Positions 43,633 through 51,881 of a DNA stretch of 64,000 bases are shown here, in pieces. Origin of the DNA: Nitrosomonadales bacterium (GTDB lineage Bacteria; Pseudomonadota; Gammaproteobacteria; Burkholderiales; Gallionellaceae); NCBI GenBank assembly GCA_016716325.1, contig JADJWO010000001.1, forward strand, positions 1,302,001 to 1,366,000. Direction: 5' to 3'. Every line of letters begins with the position of its first letter. Position 1 is the stretch's first letter. The translations under genes and the position numbers were made by a program. The notes under the pieces were generated by a model, which made no database searches, was not told the origin of the DNA, and saw only the letters and a program-made list of their open reading frames with translations.

Positions 43633-44976
43633 ATGAACAGGACGGCAATCAAAAACCTCATCGCGCTGGCGCTGACCGCGTTGTTCCTCGCGGCGGGTGC
43701 AACGGCGCAGGCCGCTGCGCAGCAAAAATCCTCCGTCCGCGAAAAAGACAATTATCAGGTCCTGCTGAAGCAGTTCCGCCAACTCGCCTCCGGCGGCAAC
43801 ATCGCCGCACAGACCAGCCTCGGCTTCATGTACGCCAACGGACGCGGCGTGCCGCTGGACTACGCGGAAGCGGCGATGTGGTACCGCAAGGCGGCCGATC
43901 AGGGCGACGCGGAAGCGCAGTTCACCTTGGGCGTGATGTACGCCAACGGGCAGGGCCTGCCGCAGGACTACAAGGAAGCCGCCGTCTGGTACCGCAAGGC
44001 GGCGGAACAGGGATACGCCAAGGCGCAATACCATCTCGGCGCGATGCACGAGATCGGCCAGGGCGTGCCGCAGGACTACAAGGAAGCGGCGACGTGGTAC
44101 CGCAGGGCCGCCGAACAGGAAGCCATGGATGCGCGCCGCAAGCTTGCGGAAGCGTTCAACGAGTCGGGGCACGGCACACCGAGATCGGAAGCCGACGCAA
44201 AGGCCGCGCGCATCGAGGAATCAGCCCGCATCGCTGCCGAACGGGACGACGCCCTCAAGAAAGCCGAAGCGGAACAAAAGGCCAGGGCCGAGGCAGCAGC
44301 AGCGCTGGAAGCACAGCGCAAGGCAGAACGCGCGGCGGCACAAGCCAGGGCTGACGCGGAAGCGGCAAAGACAAGGGCGGAACGCGAGGCCGCATTGAAG
44401 GCGGAACGCGAAGCCCGCGCGACCGCCGAACGTGAAGCGGCCGCAATAAAGGCCGCCGCCGAAAGACAGGCCCGGGCCGAAGCCGAAGAAAAAGCGCGCG
44501 CAGAAGCCAGGGCCCGCCAGGAACGGCAGGAAGCGCAACGCAGGGCCGAACAGGAAGCCGCACTAGCCAGGGCCGAGGCGGCCAAGCTGAAGGCAAAGCG
44601 CGAAGCCGCGCAACAGACCCACGTCACTGCGGGCGAAGAACGTCATGACGTGGCGCAGGACTACCGCGAAGCCGCCACCCAATACCGCAAGGCGGCTGGT
44701 CGCGGCGACGCCAACGCGCAATACAACCTGGGGCTGATGTATGCCAATGCCGAAGGCGTGCCGCAGGACTACACCGAGGCCGCGTCCTGGTACCGCAAGG
44801 CCGCGGAACAGGGCCACGTCAAGGCGCAATACAACCTCGGCATGATGTACCTCAAGGGGCAGGGCGTGAACTACGATTACCTGCAGGCGGTGAAGTGGAT
44901 CGGCAAGGCCGCCGAACAGGGCAGCGAAGACGTGTCACAGCAGAAAAGGATGCAGAAACGCTCTGTTGGTTTTTAA
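43633..44976 (+). CDS. Secreted Sel1-repeat protein with central coiled coil
   Basis: Protein of 447 residues with a signal peptide (NLIALALTALFLAAGATAQA). Sel1-like TPR repeats occur in two blocks, about residues 45-150 (YANGRGVPLDYAEAAMWYRK and two more) and 345-430 (YANAEGVPQDYTEAASWYRK and one more), separated by some 170 residues of Ala/Glu/Arg/Lys coiled coil. The second block looks like a duplication of the first. Sel1 proteins serve as scaffolds. Start ATG 43633 follows GGGGACAGG. Located between prfA and prmC, which are usually adjacent. Confidence 0.85.
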   Translation: MNRTAIKNLIALALTALFLAAGATAQAAAQQKSSVREKDNYQVLLKQFRQLASGGNIAAQTSLGFMYANGRGVPLDYAEAAMWYRKAADQGDAEAQFTLGVMYANGQGLPQDYKEAAVWYRKAAEQGYAKAQYHLGAMHEIGQGVPQDYKEAATWYRRAAEQEAMDARRKLAEAFNESGHGTPRSEADAKAARIEESARIAAERDDALKKAEAEQKARAEAAAALEAQRKAERAAAQARADAEAAKTRAEREAALKAEREARATAEREAAAIKAAAERQARAEAEEKARAEARARQERQEAQRRAEQEAALARAEAAKLKAKREAAQQTHVTAGEERHDVAQDYREAATQYRKAAGRGDANAQYNLGLMYANAEGVPQDYTEAASWYRKAAEQGHVKAQYNLGMMYLKGQGVNYDYLQAVKWIGKAAEQGSEDVSQQKRMQKRSVGF

Positions 44977-45166
44977 CTGGGGGCGCAGGCGGTGCAGCCG
45001 GAAACTTGACGACTCTGGCGCTTCCCGATCAGAGGAATAAGTGAGATGAGAAAGCATATTGCGATGCTGAAAATCATCTAGCCGGCCTCCCACCGCCGAA
45101 TTAAAGGTCTCAGCATCACAATACTTGTAAAATCCCCCCGTCTTCCTGCCTTCCCTGCGCCACCAC

Positions 45167-46078
45167 ATGCCACACACTATCCAGACCCTGCTGACCCGCG
45201 ACAAGGCCGCGCTGGAAGCCGCGCTCGGGCTGGAAGCTGGCGGCGCGCGCATCGAGGCGCAGATGTTGTTACAGGCCGCGTTGCAGGTGAGCCGCGCGTA
45301 CCTGTTGAGCCATCCCGAACAGTCACTGGATAGCGAGCAGCAGGCGCGTTACGCCGCGCTGCTGGAACGGCGGCTGCGTGGCGAGCCGCTTGCCTATCTG
45401 ATTGGCGAGCGCGAGTTCTTCGGGCTGATGTTCAAGGTCACACCGGCGACGCTGATCCCGCGCCCGGATACCGAGTTGCTGGTGGAGCTGGCGTTGCAAA
45501 GATTGCCCTCTCCCCTACCCCTCTCCCGCTTGCGGGAGAGGGAGGAGCGAAGCGGAGGGAGAGGGTATGGATTCCGTGTGCTCGATCTCGGCACCGGCAG
45601 CGGTGCGATCGCGCTGTCCATCGCGCATGCGCGGCCGGATGTCGTGGTGACGGCGGTGGATGCGTCGCCGGAGGCTTTGGAAGTGGCACGGGGGAATGCG
45701 CGACGCTTGAACATCGCCAACGCGCGCTTGCTGCGCAGCGACTGGTTCTCTGCATTGTCCGGTGAGCGCTTCGATCTGATCGTCTCGAACCCGCCCTATG
45801 TCGCCGACGGCGACGCGCACCTGGTGCAGGGCGACCTGCGTTTCGAACCGCGCAGCGCGCTGGCCTCCGGTGCGGATGGTCTGGATGACATCCGCCGCAT
45901 CGTCGCGCAGGCGAAAGACCATCTCAATGCGGGCGGCTGGCTGTTGTTCGAGCACGGTTACGACCAGGCCGCGCGGGTGCGCGATCTGCTCGGCGCAGCG
46001 GGTTTTGGCGAGGCGTTCTCGGCGCGCGACCTGGCGGGACTGGAGCGGGTGAGCGGCGGCAAGCTGCCTGAAGGTTAA
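45167..46078 (+). CDS. prmC: Release factor glutamine methyltransferase
   Basis: SAM-dependent enzyme of 303 residues that methylates the Gln of GGQ in RF1/RF2. Motif I VLDLGTGSGAIALS, motif IV SNPPYVAD; the N-terminal helical domain (LSHPEQSLDSEQQARYAALL) is normal. Between residues about 113 and 133 an in-frame, Ser/Arg/Glu-rich stretch (PLSRLREREERSGGRG) has no place in the family and is encoded by a GC-rich palindromic repeat. It falls in the linker before motif I and probably is tolerated. The 190-bp gap upstream shows no gene. Confidence 0.93.
   Translation: MPHTIQTLLTRDKAALEAALGLEAGGARIEAQMLLQAALQVSRAYLLSHPEQSLDSEQQARYAALLERRLRGEPLAYLIGEREFFGLMFKVTPATLIPRPDTELLVELALQRLPSPLPLSRLREREERSGGRGYGFRVLDLGTGSGAIALSIAHARPDVVVTAVDASPEALEVARGNARRLNIANARLLRSDWFSALSGERFDLIVSNPPYVADGDAHLVQGDLRFEPRSALASGADGLDDIRRIVAQAKDHLNAGGWLLFEHGYDQAARVRDLLGAAGFGEAFSARDLAGLERVSGGKLPEG
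45506..45565. repeat. GC-rich REP-like palindrome inside prmC
   Basis: Core CTCCCGCTTGCGGGAG at about 45523-45538 with flanking CCCTCTCCCC and GGGAGAGGG arms. The same family occurs at 52197, 52741 and 63190. Confidence 0.85.
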
Positions 46079-46080
46079 GG

Positions 46081-46166
46081 TTCTACCCTCTCCCTAACCC
46101 TCCCCCTGCAAGGGGGAGGGGATGTCTTTGCCTGCTGGATTTCCCCCTGCAAGGGAGAGCGGGGTC
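46081..46166. repeat. REP-like palindromes after prmC
   Basis: Two CCCCCTGCAAGGG(GG) palindromes with CCCTCTCCC-type flanks begin three bases after the prmC stop; they may also end its transcription. Confidence 0.65.
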
Positions 46167-46170
46167 GAAC

Positions 46171-46327
46171 TCAAGGATGCGCTGAATAAGTATGGTTTTG
46201 TCGTTCCCGCGCAAGGGGGTGAGCAGGCAAGCCGCGTAGCGGCGGCTCGCAAAGCGGGAACCCGGATAAATCAACAAGCCGGATTCCCGCTTTTACGGGA
46301 ATGACGACTCGATCAGCGCATCCTTGA
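46171..46327. mobile_element. 157-bp MITE-like element between prmC and apbC
   Basis: Perfect 15-bp terminal inverted repeats, TCAAGGATGCGCTGA (46171-46185) and TCAGCGCATCCTTGA (46313-46327), enclose a nested dRS3-like pair (GTCGTTCCCG ... CGGGAATGAC). No coding capacity. It sits between convergent prmC and apbC, 12 bases from the apbC stop. Confidence 0.65.
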
Positions 46328-46339
46328 TGAGTTTTGAAT

Positions 46340-47434
46340 TCAGGTGTTCTGCACCACGATCTTCGGAAACACCGCGCTGTGATCCTGCGCCATCTCCGCG
46401 ATCTTGACCGCGACACGGCGCGCGATCTGCCGGTACACGCGCGCGATCTCGCCATCCGGGTCGGCGATGACGGTCGGGTTGCCGGAGTCGGTCTGCTCGC
46501 GGATGCGGATGTCCAGCGGCAGTTCGCCGAGCAATTCGGTATCGTAGTCGGCACACATCTTCTCAGCGCCACCCGCGCCGAAGATGTGCTCTTCATGGCC
46601 GCACTTCGAGCAGATGTGCGTGCTCATGTTCTCGACGATGCCGACGATCTTGATGCCGACCTTCTCGAACATCTTGAGTCCCTTGCGTGCGTCCAGCAGC
46701 GCGATGTCCTGCGGCGTGGTGACGATCACCGCGCCGGTGACCGGGACTTTCTGCGCCAGCGTGAGCTGGATGTCGCCGGTGCCGGGCGGCAGATCCATGA
46801 TCAGATAATCGAGGCTGTCCCACCGGGTTTGATGGAGTAACTGGTCGAGCGCCTGGGTCACCATCGGGCCGCGCCAGATCATCGGCGTGTCGGTCGCCTC
46901 CACCAGAAAGCCGATCGACATGGCTTGAAGGCCGTGATTCGTCATCGGTTGCAGAATCTTGCCGTCCTCCGAACTCGGCTGCCCGCTGATTCCCAACATC
47001 GTCGGTTGCGAGGGACCGTAGATGTCCGCGTCCAGGATGCCGACGCGCGCGCCTTCGGCGGCCAGCGCCAGCGCCAGGTTCACCGCGGTGGTGGATTTGC
47101 CCACGCCGCCCTTGCCGCTCGCGACCGCGACGATGTTCTTCACGCCGTCCACCAGCTTCACGCCGCGCTGCACGGCATGCGGCACGACCTTGCTGGACAC
47201 GTTGACGACTATCTTGCCGACGCCCGGCAACGCGGAGCGGAGCTGCGCCTCGACCATCGCGCGGATCTCTTCCCACACGCTCTTCGCCGGGTAGCCCAGC
47301 AATATGTCCAGCGTCACGTCAGTGCCGCTGACCTTGATGTTCTTGACGGATTTGCCGCTGACGAAATCCTTTCTGGTGTTCGGGTCGGTCAGGTTCTTCA
47401 ACGCATTCTGCACATCTGCTTCGGTAAAACTCAT
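46340..47434 (-). CDS. apbC: Iron-sulfur cluster carrier ATPase ApbC/Mrp
   Basis: Mrp/NBP35 family P-loop ATPase of 364 residues that carries Fe-S clusters to apoproteins. N-terminal DUF59 domain, deviant Walker A VASGKGGVGKST, and the cluster-binding CSKCGHEEHIFG (CxxC). Two ATGs at 47437 and 47434; the second is better spaced from AGGAG. A cluster carrier is useful in a genome with many Fe-S dsr proteins, but it is a housekeeping gene elsewhere. Confidence 0.95.
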   Translation of the reverse strand: MSFTEADVQNALKNLTDPNTRKDFVSGKSVKNIKVSGTDVTLDILLGYPAKSVWEEIRAMVEAQLRSALPGVGKIVVNVSSKVVPHAVQRGVKLVDGVKNIVAVASGKGGVGKSTTAVNLALALAAEGARVGILDADIYGPSQPTMLGISGQPSSEDGKILQPMTNHGLQAMSIGFLVEATDTPMIWRGPMVTQALDQLLHQTRWDSLDYLIMDLPPGTGDIQLTLAQKVPVTGAVIVTTPQDIALLDARKGLKMFEKVGIKIVGIVENMSTHICSKCGHEEHIFGAGGAEKMCADYDTELLGELPLDIRIREQTDSGNPTVIADPDGEIARVYRQIARRVAVKIAEMAQDHSAVFPKIVVQNT

Positions 47435-47527
47435 CATTCACTCCTGATTGAAATTCTTGCGGGATGATATCCCGCACTTGAACAGTCGACATTGTAACGG
47501 CTGGACACCCTTCGCGAACGGCAACCT

Positions 47528-47959
47528 TCAGGTGTGCCTGCCCTGATAGCATTGCGCCGCCGCATGCACGACTTCCGACCACGGCACGCCGTCCCAATCA
47601 TTCCACCGGCGCAAGGCCATTACCGTCAATTCGTCCACGCCTGCCGCCGCATCGCCGTCCAGCGCCTGCCGCAAACCCGTCAGGCCACCGCACTGCACGC
47701 GTAGCTCCTGCGCGTGCGGCAGCACCGTATCATCGTGCGCCGTGCCCAGCGCGAACGAGAAAGCGTGCCGCAACTGTCCGTGTGCCGCGCGGCATCTTGC
47801 ATGGCTCGCCGCATCGCGGCAGGCGATTGCCTCCCGTTCGGCGATCTGGATGCGCCGCTCCTGCGCGCAGGGGATGCAACGCGACAGCAGCGCTTTCTCG
47901 AACACGCAGGGACGCTGCACCACCTCGGCGAATTTCTGCCGGTAAGCGGTCTCATCCAT
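47528..47959 (-). CDS. Hypothetical Cys-rich protein
   Basis: Protein of about 143 residues beginning MDETAYRQKFAEVVQRPC, with several Cys (C-V-F-E-K-A-L-L-S-R-C-I-P-C, later single Cys) that could bind a metal or cluster, and a C-terminal RRWNDWDGVPWSEVVHAAAQ. Start ATG 47959 is a best guess. No family recognised. Preceded on the minus strand by an imperfect dyad (48012-48049). Confidence 0.55.
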   Translation of the reverse strand: MDETAYRQKFAEVVQRPCVFEKALLSRCIPCAQERRIQIAEREAIACRDAASHARCRAAHGQLRHAFSFALGTAHDDTVLPHAQELRVQCGGLTGLRQALDGDAAAGVDELTVMALRRWNDWDGVPWSEVVHAAAQCYQGRHT

Positions 47960-48098
47960 GACGACAGAGATCCTGACGAGCGGCTGGAGGACAAGGCGCA
48001 CGGGGCGCGGGGACCCTCATGTTCTTGTAAGCACATGGGGGTTCCGGGCGCCGCGCAACAAAGTCATCCGGTCGCATGGTGGATTGACGACGTCAAGT

Positions 48099-48326
48099 TC
48101 AGTCGTCCCCCAGCTGCGGCGCCGGGTCGCGCACTTCGTTCAGCAGGTCTTCGGCCTGCAGTTCGTTCTCGGCGTGGATCATCCTGATCTGTCCGTTCTC
48201 GCCCCACGCTTCCGCCTTGCGCAGTTCCTTGGCACGTGCGGAAGCTTCCTTGTAGACCTCGTGCTGTTCCAGCTTTTCCAGCATGCGGATCGGACGCTCG
48301 GTGATGCGATAGATGTAATAGGGCAT
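48099..48326 (-). CDS. Conserved hypothetical protein (75 aa)
   Basis: Small soluble protein starting MPYYIYRITERPIRMLEKLE with an Ala/Lys-rich helix and acidic C-terminus (LLNEVRDPAPQLGDD). I know similar short proteins from betaproteobacteria but no function. It follows the ankyrin-repeat gene by 12 bases and is probably co-transcribed. Confidence 0.7.
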   Translation of the reverse strand: MPYYIYRITERPIRMLEKLEQHEVYKEASARAKELRKAEAWGENGQIRMIHAENELQAEDLLNEVRDPAPQLGDD

Positions 48327-48338
48327 GGCGACTCCGCC

Positions 48339-48809
48339 TTATTCCGTGTGCTTCAGGAAGGTGATGACGTTGGAGCCGGGCGCATTCTTGCTGGCGCAAC
48401 TGCCCTCCCCGACCCCGGCGAGCTGTTCGGCCTCGTGCAGCAGGTTGATGACGTCCACATAATGCTTCTGCTTCGCCATCATCAGCGCGGTATAGCCGCC
48501 TTCGTTGCGCGCCAGCACGTCCGCACCCGCCCACAACAGCACGGCAACCACGTCGGCCTCGCCGTAACCGGCCGCCAGCATCAGCGGCCGCACGCCGTAG
48601 CCGATGGGCGCCTCGACGTCGGCGCCGGCCTCGACCAGCGCCCGCACCACGTCGGCGGAGCCGCACTTGCGTTCATGGTTGTACACGGCATGCGCCAGCG
48701 GCGGCCAGCCCTGTTCGTCGCGCGCGTTGGCGTCCGCGCCGGATGCGAGCGACTGCCGCACTGCCGCCGCGTCACCCGCCTGTACCGCCTCGAATAATCC
48801 TGCCGACAT
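48339..48809 (-). CDS. Ankyrin-repeat protein
   Basis: Protein of 156 residues made of three or four ankyrin repeats: GDAAAVRQSLASGADANARD, GSADVVRALVEAGADVEAPI, GEADVVAVLLWAGADVLARN, ending in a variable tail. No signal peptide; a cytoplasmic protein-interaction scaffold. GGAGG precedes ATG 48809. Lies just downstream of the secreted protein gene on the same strand. Confidence 0.88.
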   Translation of the reverse strand: MSAGLFEAVQAGDAAAVRQSLASGADANARDEQGWPPLAHAVYNHERKCGSADVVRALVEAGADVEAPIGYGVRPLMLAAGYGEADVVAVLLWAGADVLARNEGGYTALMMAKQKHYVDVINLLHEAEQLAGVGEGSCASKNAPGSNVITFLKHTE

Positions 48810-48828
48810 GTTTCCTCCTTCCCGTTGC

Positions 48829-49728
48829 CTATTTCTGCACGGTCTTCTGCAACGCTCCCCGGATCGCCTCGGGTGTCTTCATGATGTTCATGAAGCTGTT
48901 GCTGCCCATCATGCTCAGGTCGGGGAAGTTGATCGCGATGCGGAAGCGCGCATACAGCGCATACACCTTGCTGCCGGAAACCAGCACTTCGTAAGGCAGG
49001 TGCGCGGTGGATTTCACGTCGCGGAAATCGATCTCCTTCATGATGAACTGGTCGTCCATGTACTTGCCGTCGCCGCTGCCTTTCATGCCCACGCCGAACA
49101 CGCTCTCCTGCTTGCCGGGCACATCGACGCGATAGATCTTGCTGACGCCGTTCTGGTTGGCGGACAGTTTCGCGTCCACCGCCTGCACCGCTTCTTCATA
49201 ACTGCCGTATTCGGCCAGCTTGCTCGGCTCGTCGAAATATTCCATGCCGATCATGTAGTGGTACTTGCGCGCCTGCTTCGCGGTCATGCCGCGCGCGCCG
49301 AACTCCTCCACCCGGCCCAGTGCCTTCCCCAGATCCGCCGACACGCCGGACAGGTCGCCCTCCATGCGATACACATGGGACATGTAGACCGGGTTGGTAT
49401 AGCTGACCTGGACATCCTTGCCGGCAGCGGTCACCGACACGCGCTGCACCGCGCCGTAACCGCCGTGTTCCGAAGCGGCCGCGTTCTTCTTCAATGCGTC
49501 ACTGGTCACGATGATGATGTCGGCATCGGGATACGGCGCATATTCGCCGGCCACCGTGAAGCCGGCGGCGGTGAGCGCCGCCTTGACCTGCGCGGATTTC
49601 TCGGCGACCGTTCCCGCGCCCTTCGACGCCAGCACGAACGGCTTGAGCAATGCGTCGGCGGCCTGCGCCCCCGTTGCGGCAAACAGCAACATCGCGGACA
49701 GCAACATCTTATTCATGACTTGCACCAT
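48829..49728 (-). CDS. Secreted hypothetical protein
   Basis: Protein of 299 residues with a signal peptide (MLLSAMLLFAATGAQA, cleavage probably after AQA). The mature part is predicted alpha/beta with a C-terminal helical tail; no catalytic motif or lipobox is recognised. GGGAGAG five bases before ATG 49728 supports the start. The name and role of the family are unknown to me; it may be periplasmic. Confidence 0.7.
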   Translation of the reverse strand: MVQVMNKMLLSAMLLFAATGAQAADALLKPFVLASKGAGTVAEKSAQVKAALTAAGFTVAGEYAPYPDADIIIVTSDALKKNAAASEHGGYGAVQRVSVTAAGKDVQVSYTNPVYMSHVYRMEGDLSGVSADLGKALGRVEEFGARGMTAKQARKYHYMIGMEYFDEPSKLAEYGSYEEAVQAVDAKLSANQNGVSKIYRVDVPGKQESVFGVGMKGSGDGKYMDDQFIMKEIDFRDVKSTAHLPYEVLVSGSKVYALYARFRIAINFPDLSMMGSNSFMNIMKTPEAIRGALQKTVQK

Positions 49729-49771
49729 CTTGTCTCTCCCTGTTTTTAGTTGGACTGCGAAGTGAAGCAGA

Positions 49772-51151
49772 TCAATCTTGTTGCGGATGGAACCACGCGA
49801 GTTTGTCGCGCAGCGTGACCACGCCGCCGACGATGATCAGCGTCGGCGCCTGCGGTTTCTCTTTTTCCGCGATGGCCGGCAGGGTCGCCAGCGTACCGGT
49901 GATGACGCGCTGGGTCGGCTGCGTGCCATGCTGCACGATGGCGATGGGTGTCGTTTCCGGCAGGCCGTGTTCGATGAGTTTGGCGCACAGGATATCCAGC
50001 CCGTGCAGGCCCATGTACACCACCACGGTCTGGCGCGGACGGGCGAGTTGCTCCCAGTCGAGGTTCATGGTGCCGTCCTTGAGGTGGCCGGTGACGAACA
50101 CGCAGGCCTGCGCATGGTCGCGGTGCGTGAGCGGGATGCCAGCGTAGGACGCCACGCCGGAGGCGGCCGTGATGCCGGGCACCACCTGGAACGGGATGCC
50201 TTCCGCCGCCAGGGTCTCGATCTCCTCGCCGCCGCGCCCGAAGATGAACGGGTCGCCGCCCTTGAGGCGCAGCACGCGCTTGCCTTGCTTGGCCAGCCGC
50301 ACCAGCAGCTCGTTGATCTCTTCCTGTTGCAGGGTATGGTCGTTGCGCTTCTTGCCGACGAAGATGCGCTCGGCATCACGGCGCGTCATGTCCACGATCG
50401 GCTTGGACACGAGGTTGTCGTACACCACCACGTCGGCCTTCTGCATCAGGCGCAGCGCGCGGAAAGTGAGCAGGTCCGGATCGCCGGGACCGGCGCCGAC
50501 CAGATACACCTCTCCGCGCACGATGTTGTCCTCGTCGGCCAGCATCTGTTGGAGCATGGCTTCGGCAGCAGCCTCGTCGCCGGTCAGCACTTTTTCGGCG
50601 ACCACGCCGTCGAACACGTTCTCCCAGAAGATGCGGCGCTTGGCGGGATTGGTGACCGACTGCTTCACCGCTTCGCGGAAGCGCTCGGCGAACGCGGCAA
50701 GTTTGCTGGTGTTCTGCGGGATGACCGTCTCCAGTTTGCCGCGCATCATGCGCGTCAGCACCGGCGAGGCGCCACCGCTGGAGAACGCCACCATCAGCGG
50801 CGAACGGTCGAGGATGGCCGGCATGATGAAGCTGCACAGCTCGGGATCGTCCACCACGTTGACCGGGATGTTGCGCGCCTGCGCCAGTTCGGACACCTGC
50901 CTGTTCACCGCACGGTCGTCGGTCGCGGCGATGACCAGCGTCACGCCCTCCAGATGTTGCGCTTCGAAACGGGCAAGGATCGCCTCGACGTTGTCCTGTA
51001 CTTTCAGCTCTTCGCCGATCTCGGGAGCGACCACGCGCACCCGGGCGCCGGCCTCGAGCAGCACGCCTGCCTTGCGCGCACCGACGCTGCCGCCGCCCAC
51101 GACCAGACAGAGTTTGTTTTTAATGTTTGCGAAAATCGGCAAAAAATCCAT
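49772..51151 (-). CDS. cysG: Siroheme synthase CysG
   Basis: Trifunctional enzyme of 459 residues making siroheme from uroporphyrinogen III. N-terminal precorrin-2 dehydrogenase/ferrochelatase domain (LVVGGGSVGARKAGVLLEAG), dimerisation domain (MVAFSSGGASPVLTRMMRGK), C-terminal SUMT methylase (VYLVGAGPGDPDLLTFRALR, RLKGGDPFIFGRGGEE). Siroheme is the cofactor of DsrAB, so its position 128 bp downstream of the dsr/DUF4202 unit, on the same strand, fits a dedicated supply. It can also serve sulfite or nitrite reductases. Confidence 0.96.
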   Translation of the reverse strand: MDFLPIFANIKNKLCLVVGGGSVGARKAGVLLEAGARVRVVAPEIGEELKVQDNVEAILARFEAQHLEGVTLVIAATDDRAVNRQVSELAQARNIPVNVVDDPELCSFIMPAILDRSPLMVAFSSGGASPVLTRMMRGKLETVIPQNTSKLAAFAERFREAVKQSVTNPAKRRIFWENVFDGVVAEKVLTGDEAAAEAMLQQMLADEDNIVRGEVYLVGAGPGDPDLLTFRALRLMQKADVVVYDNLVSKPIVDMTRRDAERIFVGKKRNDHTLQQEEINELLVRLAKQGKRVLRLKGGDPFIFGRGGEEIETLAAEGIPFQVVPGITAASGVASYAGIPLTHRDHAQACVFVTGHLKDGTMNLDWEQLARPRQTVVVYMGLHGLDILCAKLIEHGLPETTPIAIVQHGTQPTQRVITGTLATLPAIAEKEKPQAPTLIIVGGVVTLRDKLAWFHPQQD

Positions 51152-51215
51152 TCTTCATTCAACCCGTTGCATTGATCGTTCGTCTGGCTTCAACCCAATG
51201 AAACCCTCTTGCCCT

Positions 51216-51267
51216 CGAAAAGCGCGAAAGGGGAAGCGTGATTCTTTCGTGCCTTTCGTGCTTTTCG
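51216..51267. repeat. Inverted repeat between the DUF4202 gene and cysG
   Basis: CGAAAAGCGCGAAAG (51216-51230) and CTTTCGTGCTTTTCG (51253-51267), 14 of 15 pairs matching. It may end the dsr transcript before cysG, though there is no T-tract, or be another dispersed repeat. Confidence 0.55.
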
Positions 51268-51278
51268 TGGACGGACAT

Positions 51279-51881
51279 TTATTCCTTCACCGCCTTCAGG
51301 ATCAGCGGCACCAGCGCCTCGGGCAGCTTGATCCTGCTGGACAGCGCAAACTCATGCGCATATTTCGACATCTTGTCCCAGGTCTTGCGGATGATGAGTA
51401 TCCATTTCGCCTCGTCGTATTCCGGGTGCTGCGCCGCAAAACCGGTCATGTAGTGTTCGAGAAACACCAGGTCGACGACATCTTCCATCATCTGCGTCTC
51501 CGGATTGCTCTTGAGTTCTTTTTTGCCGACGACGGTCTTCACGCGCGCGATCATCCTGTCGTCGTAGCCCGCCTCCTGCATCAGCCTGCCTGCGGTCTCG
51601 GCGTGGAACTTGTACAGCGTGGTGCGCCACAGCATGTAGCCCTTCTTGTCCATCGGATAGTCGCTGCGCGGGATCTTCCAGCGCTGGATATGCTGCGCAC
51701 GGCAGGCCAGCTTGACCGCCTCGGAGGCTTCCGGTGCAAAACGTTCCTGCATATCGGTCATGCGCTGCGCGTAGAGCAGCTCCTTGGGATACTCCCTGCC
51801 CTCAAAGACCTCCTTGTTCGGGTCTTCTGAATTGGCTTGGTCAAAGGCCGCAATGGCGGCCTGGTACAGACTGGAGTTCAT
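51279..51881 (-). CDS. DUF4202 family protein in the dsr operon
   Basis: Protein of 200 residues matching the DUF4202 family: helical, with conserved RAQHIQRWKIPRSDYPMDKK, YLMLWRTTLYKFHAE-like and VDLVFLEHYMTGFAAQHPEY stretches carrying His, Asp and Glu residues reminiscent of an HD-type metal site. It overlaps the dsrN stop by four bases (ATGA) and so is translationally coupled. In Allochromatium this position is dsrR, an A-type Fe-S-like protein, then dsrS; neither is seen here. A role in the Dsr pathway is inference from context. Confidence 0.8.
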   Translation of the reverse strand: MNSSLYQAAIAAFDQANSEDPNKEVFEGREYPKELLYAQRMTDMQERFAPEASEAVKLACRAQHIQRWKIPRSDYPMDKKGYMLWRTTLYKFHAETAGRLMQEAGYDDRMIARVKTVVGKKELKSNPETQMMEDVVDLVFLEHYMTGFAAQHPEYDEAKWILIIRKTWDKMSKYAHEFALSSRIKLPEALVPLILKAVKE

